Assembly (NCBI GenBank): GCA_022360135.1
Contig: JAKSDM010000490.1
Location: forward strand, 1 to 5,804
Direction of reading: 5' to 3'
Origin: Pseudanabaenales cyanobacterium
Lineage (GTDB): Bacteria > Cyanobacteriota > Cyanobacteriia > Phormidesmidales > Phormidesmidaceae
Length of the DNA stretch: 5,804 nucleotides
The position numbers were made by a program, and so were the translations under genes. The number at the start of each line of letters is the position of its first letter. The first letter of the stretch is position 1. The notes beneath the pieces were generated by a model that saw only the letters and a program-made list of their open reading frames with translations, did not search any database and was not told the origin of the DNA. This document shows, one piece after another, positions 4,855 through 5,804 of this stretch.

Positions 4855-5617
4855 ATTCCTCCGGATCCGCTCGCAATACATACAAATCGTCATATTGCAT
4901 GACTTCGCCCGTGACTTTTACTGGCGAGCCGACTTTTGACAAAATGCGGTTGTTGATAGCCTGTCCATTTCGACTGGCAAGAGCAAAGTACATTAGGTCG
5001 CCAGCTGTGTTCTGCACCCGCAGAGACGCCGGAACGCCGCCGCTGATGCATCGGATGGCGCAGCCACGATGCGTGGCGGATTCACCGGGTTTCATCACGC
5101 CCAAGTAGCATTTGCTATCCACAATTTCTCCCGACAGGGTAAACTCTCCCAGCGATTTGCCCTCTGGTAGAGCCAAAGATTGACCTGCTGGGGGATCAGC
5201 TGCGGTCGCGCCGCCGGATGCAAGTAAGGTGAACTGGTCGCGATAAACCGGCAATCCTTTCAGATTCACCCACTGTCCAGAGAGGTCTTTCAGCGCCTGA
5301 GGATTGAAGGCGGCTTTGTTAAAGGCGGAAAGGAGATAGCGAGAATAGGCCGCCCTCCCACTGGTGTCCCCTTGTCGGGGGACGGCTAGATGGGGGATAG
5401 GTTGGGCCATCAGAACACCCTGGAAGTCTTGCGTTTTATCCAAGGCGCCGAGCCCATATTGATTGTGTACGCCGGGCAGCCAAAATCCTAAGACCGCCGC
5501 CAGCGCCACCAGCGCCGGAATCAGCCCTAAGAGAAAATTACGGATGCCGGGGGGGAGTTTTGGGGCGTAACCAATGTAAAACTCGTCGTTGGATTTGGGA
5601 TGCGGATCTGTGGTCAT
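4844..5617 (-). CDS. Single-span membrane protein with C-terminal Cys/His domain, Rieske partner
   Basis: The 257-residue protein has a short polar N-terminus, one membrane span at about 27-48 (NFLLGLIPALVALAAVLGFW), then a soluble part of ~200 residues, predicted to be on the periplasmic or lumenal side. Residues 66-80 have an F-x-G-V-L-M-A-x-P-I-P-H-L-A-V pattern. The C-terminal half (157-257) looks like a beta-rich, perhaps OB-like, domain with the block EIVDSKCYLGVMKPG, then H183-R-G-C186-A-I-R-C190-I-S-G-G. Cys170, His183, Cys186 and Cys190 could bind a metal or form disulfides. I recall similar unnamed proteins next to Rieske genes in other bacteria, but cannot name the family with certainty. 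The start is firm: a GGGGGA site sits in the 11-base gap after the Rieske stop. The likely role is an accessory or assembly subunit of a membrane redox complex, inferred from the neighbour. Confidence 0.85.
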   Translation of the reverse strand: MTTDPHPKSNDEFYIGYAPKLPPGIRNFLLGLIPALVALAAVLGFWLPGVHNQYGLGALDKTQDFQGVLMAQPIPHLAVPRQGDTSGRAAYSRYLLSAFNKAAFNPQALKDLSGQWVNLKGLPVYRDQFTLLASGGATAADPPAGQSLALPEGKSLGEFTLSGEIVDSKCYLGVMKPGESATHRGCAIRCISGGVPASLRVQNTAGDLMYFALASRNGQAINNRILSKVGSPVKVTGEVMQYDDLYVLRADPEEFSL

Positions 5618-5628
5618 GCAATTTCCCC
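5618..5628 (-). promoter_or_regulatory. Ribosome binding site in the Rieske/partner gene junction
   Basis: On the minus strand the gap between the TAG stop and the next ATG reads GGGGGAAATTGC apart from one base shared with the stop. The purine run is well placed for ribosome binding, and its closeness to the upstream stop argues for translational coupling. Confidence 0.7.
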
Positions 5629-5804
5629 CTAGGCAATAACAGCAGGTTCAATAGGTGTTCCCGGACGTTTGGGAATGGGGTTAATGAAGATGCGATCGCC
5701 CTCTAGTTTGACGGCGAAGGTTGGGATTTTCTCGGTAAAGGGCGGGGGCGAGGCGCCATCCCCAGGCTGATATTGATAGCCATGCCAGGGGCAGGTGATG
5801 CAGC
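5629..5804 (-). CDS. Rieske [2Fe-2S] domain protein, C-terminal part (enters from right edge)
   Basis: The visible 57 residues start C-I-T-C-P-W-H-G-Y-Q-Y and end at a TAG stop. C-P-W-H-G is the second half of the Rieske cluster motif (C-x-x-H), whose Cys and His bind the 2Fe-2S cluster. The first C-x-H pair is outside the window. The rest, with P-P-P-F-T-E-K-I-P-T-F-A-V-K-L-E-G-D-R-I, is the normal closing strand pair of a Rieske fold, and a short Pro-rich tail (NPIPKRPGTPIEPAVIA) follows. There is no trace of an oxygenase catalytic domain after the cluster, so a ferredoxin-like or respiratory-type Rieske subunit fits better than a ring-hydroxylating oxygenase alpha subunit. It is cotranscribed with the membrane protein 11 bases downstream. 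Confidence 0.9.
   Translation of the reverse strand, partial: CITCPWHGYQYQPGDGASPPPFTEKIPTFAVKLEGDRIFINPIPKRPGTPIEPAVIA

Overview
The window looks like chromosomal DNA from a cyanobacterium, probably a filamentous one. The octamer GCGATCGC (HIP1) occurs four times in 5.8 kb (682-689, 724-731, 4422-4429, 5692-5699), far above chance. There is also a short heptamer tandem repeat of the kind cyanobacterial genomes carry (427-454). The long kinase/substrate-binding-protein fusion at 625-3045 has an architecture known mainly from cyanobacteria. Every gene I can support reads on the minus strand, so transcription runs right to left.

Right end (4844-5804): a two-gene unit. The C-terminal part of a Rieske [2Fe-2S] protein enters from the right edge. 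Eleven bases after its stop a 257-residue protein starts, with one membrane span and a C-terminal Cys/His-containing domain. A ribosome binding site in the gap points to co-expression and a shared redox or membrane electron-transfer role.

Middle (3603-4843): a gene-poor stretch with a 138-bp dispersed repeat (copy B) and an open frame that is probably a gene remnant. It is followed by a 193-residue protein of unknown function with a good ribosome binding site and a predicted coiled coil built from internally duplicated segments. About 560 bases of AT-rich non-coding DNA with several palindromes separate it from the next gene.

Left half (625-3045): the main gene, an 806-residue predicted membrane receptor kinase. 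It has an N-terminal Ser/Thr kinase domain, one membrane span, and a C-terminal periplasmic branched-chain-amino-acid-type binding domain. The kinase keeps the catalytic Lys, Glu and both Asp residues but has a degenerate glycine loop and Ser in place of the metal-binding Asn. A 21-bp tandem duplication sits in its activation segment.

Left end (1-624): downstream of the kinase gene lie hairpins, the heptamer repeat and repeat copy A. Then comes a beheaded C-terminal fragment of a histidine kinase (68-181), followed 3 bases later by the start of a second Ser/Thr kinase that leaves the window. The left end is therefore a signalling locus that has been rearranged close to a repeat copy. I found no CRISPR array, tRNA, rRNA or intact transposase. 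The most unusual content is the receptor-kinase fusion with its altered active site, the paired repeat, and the Rieske partner protein.
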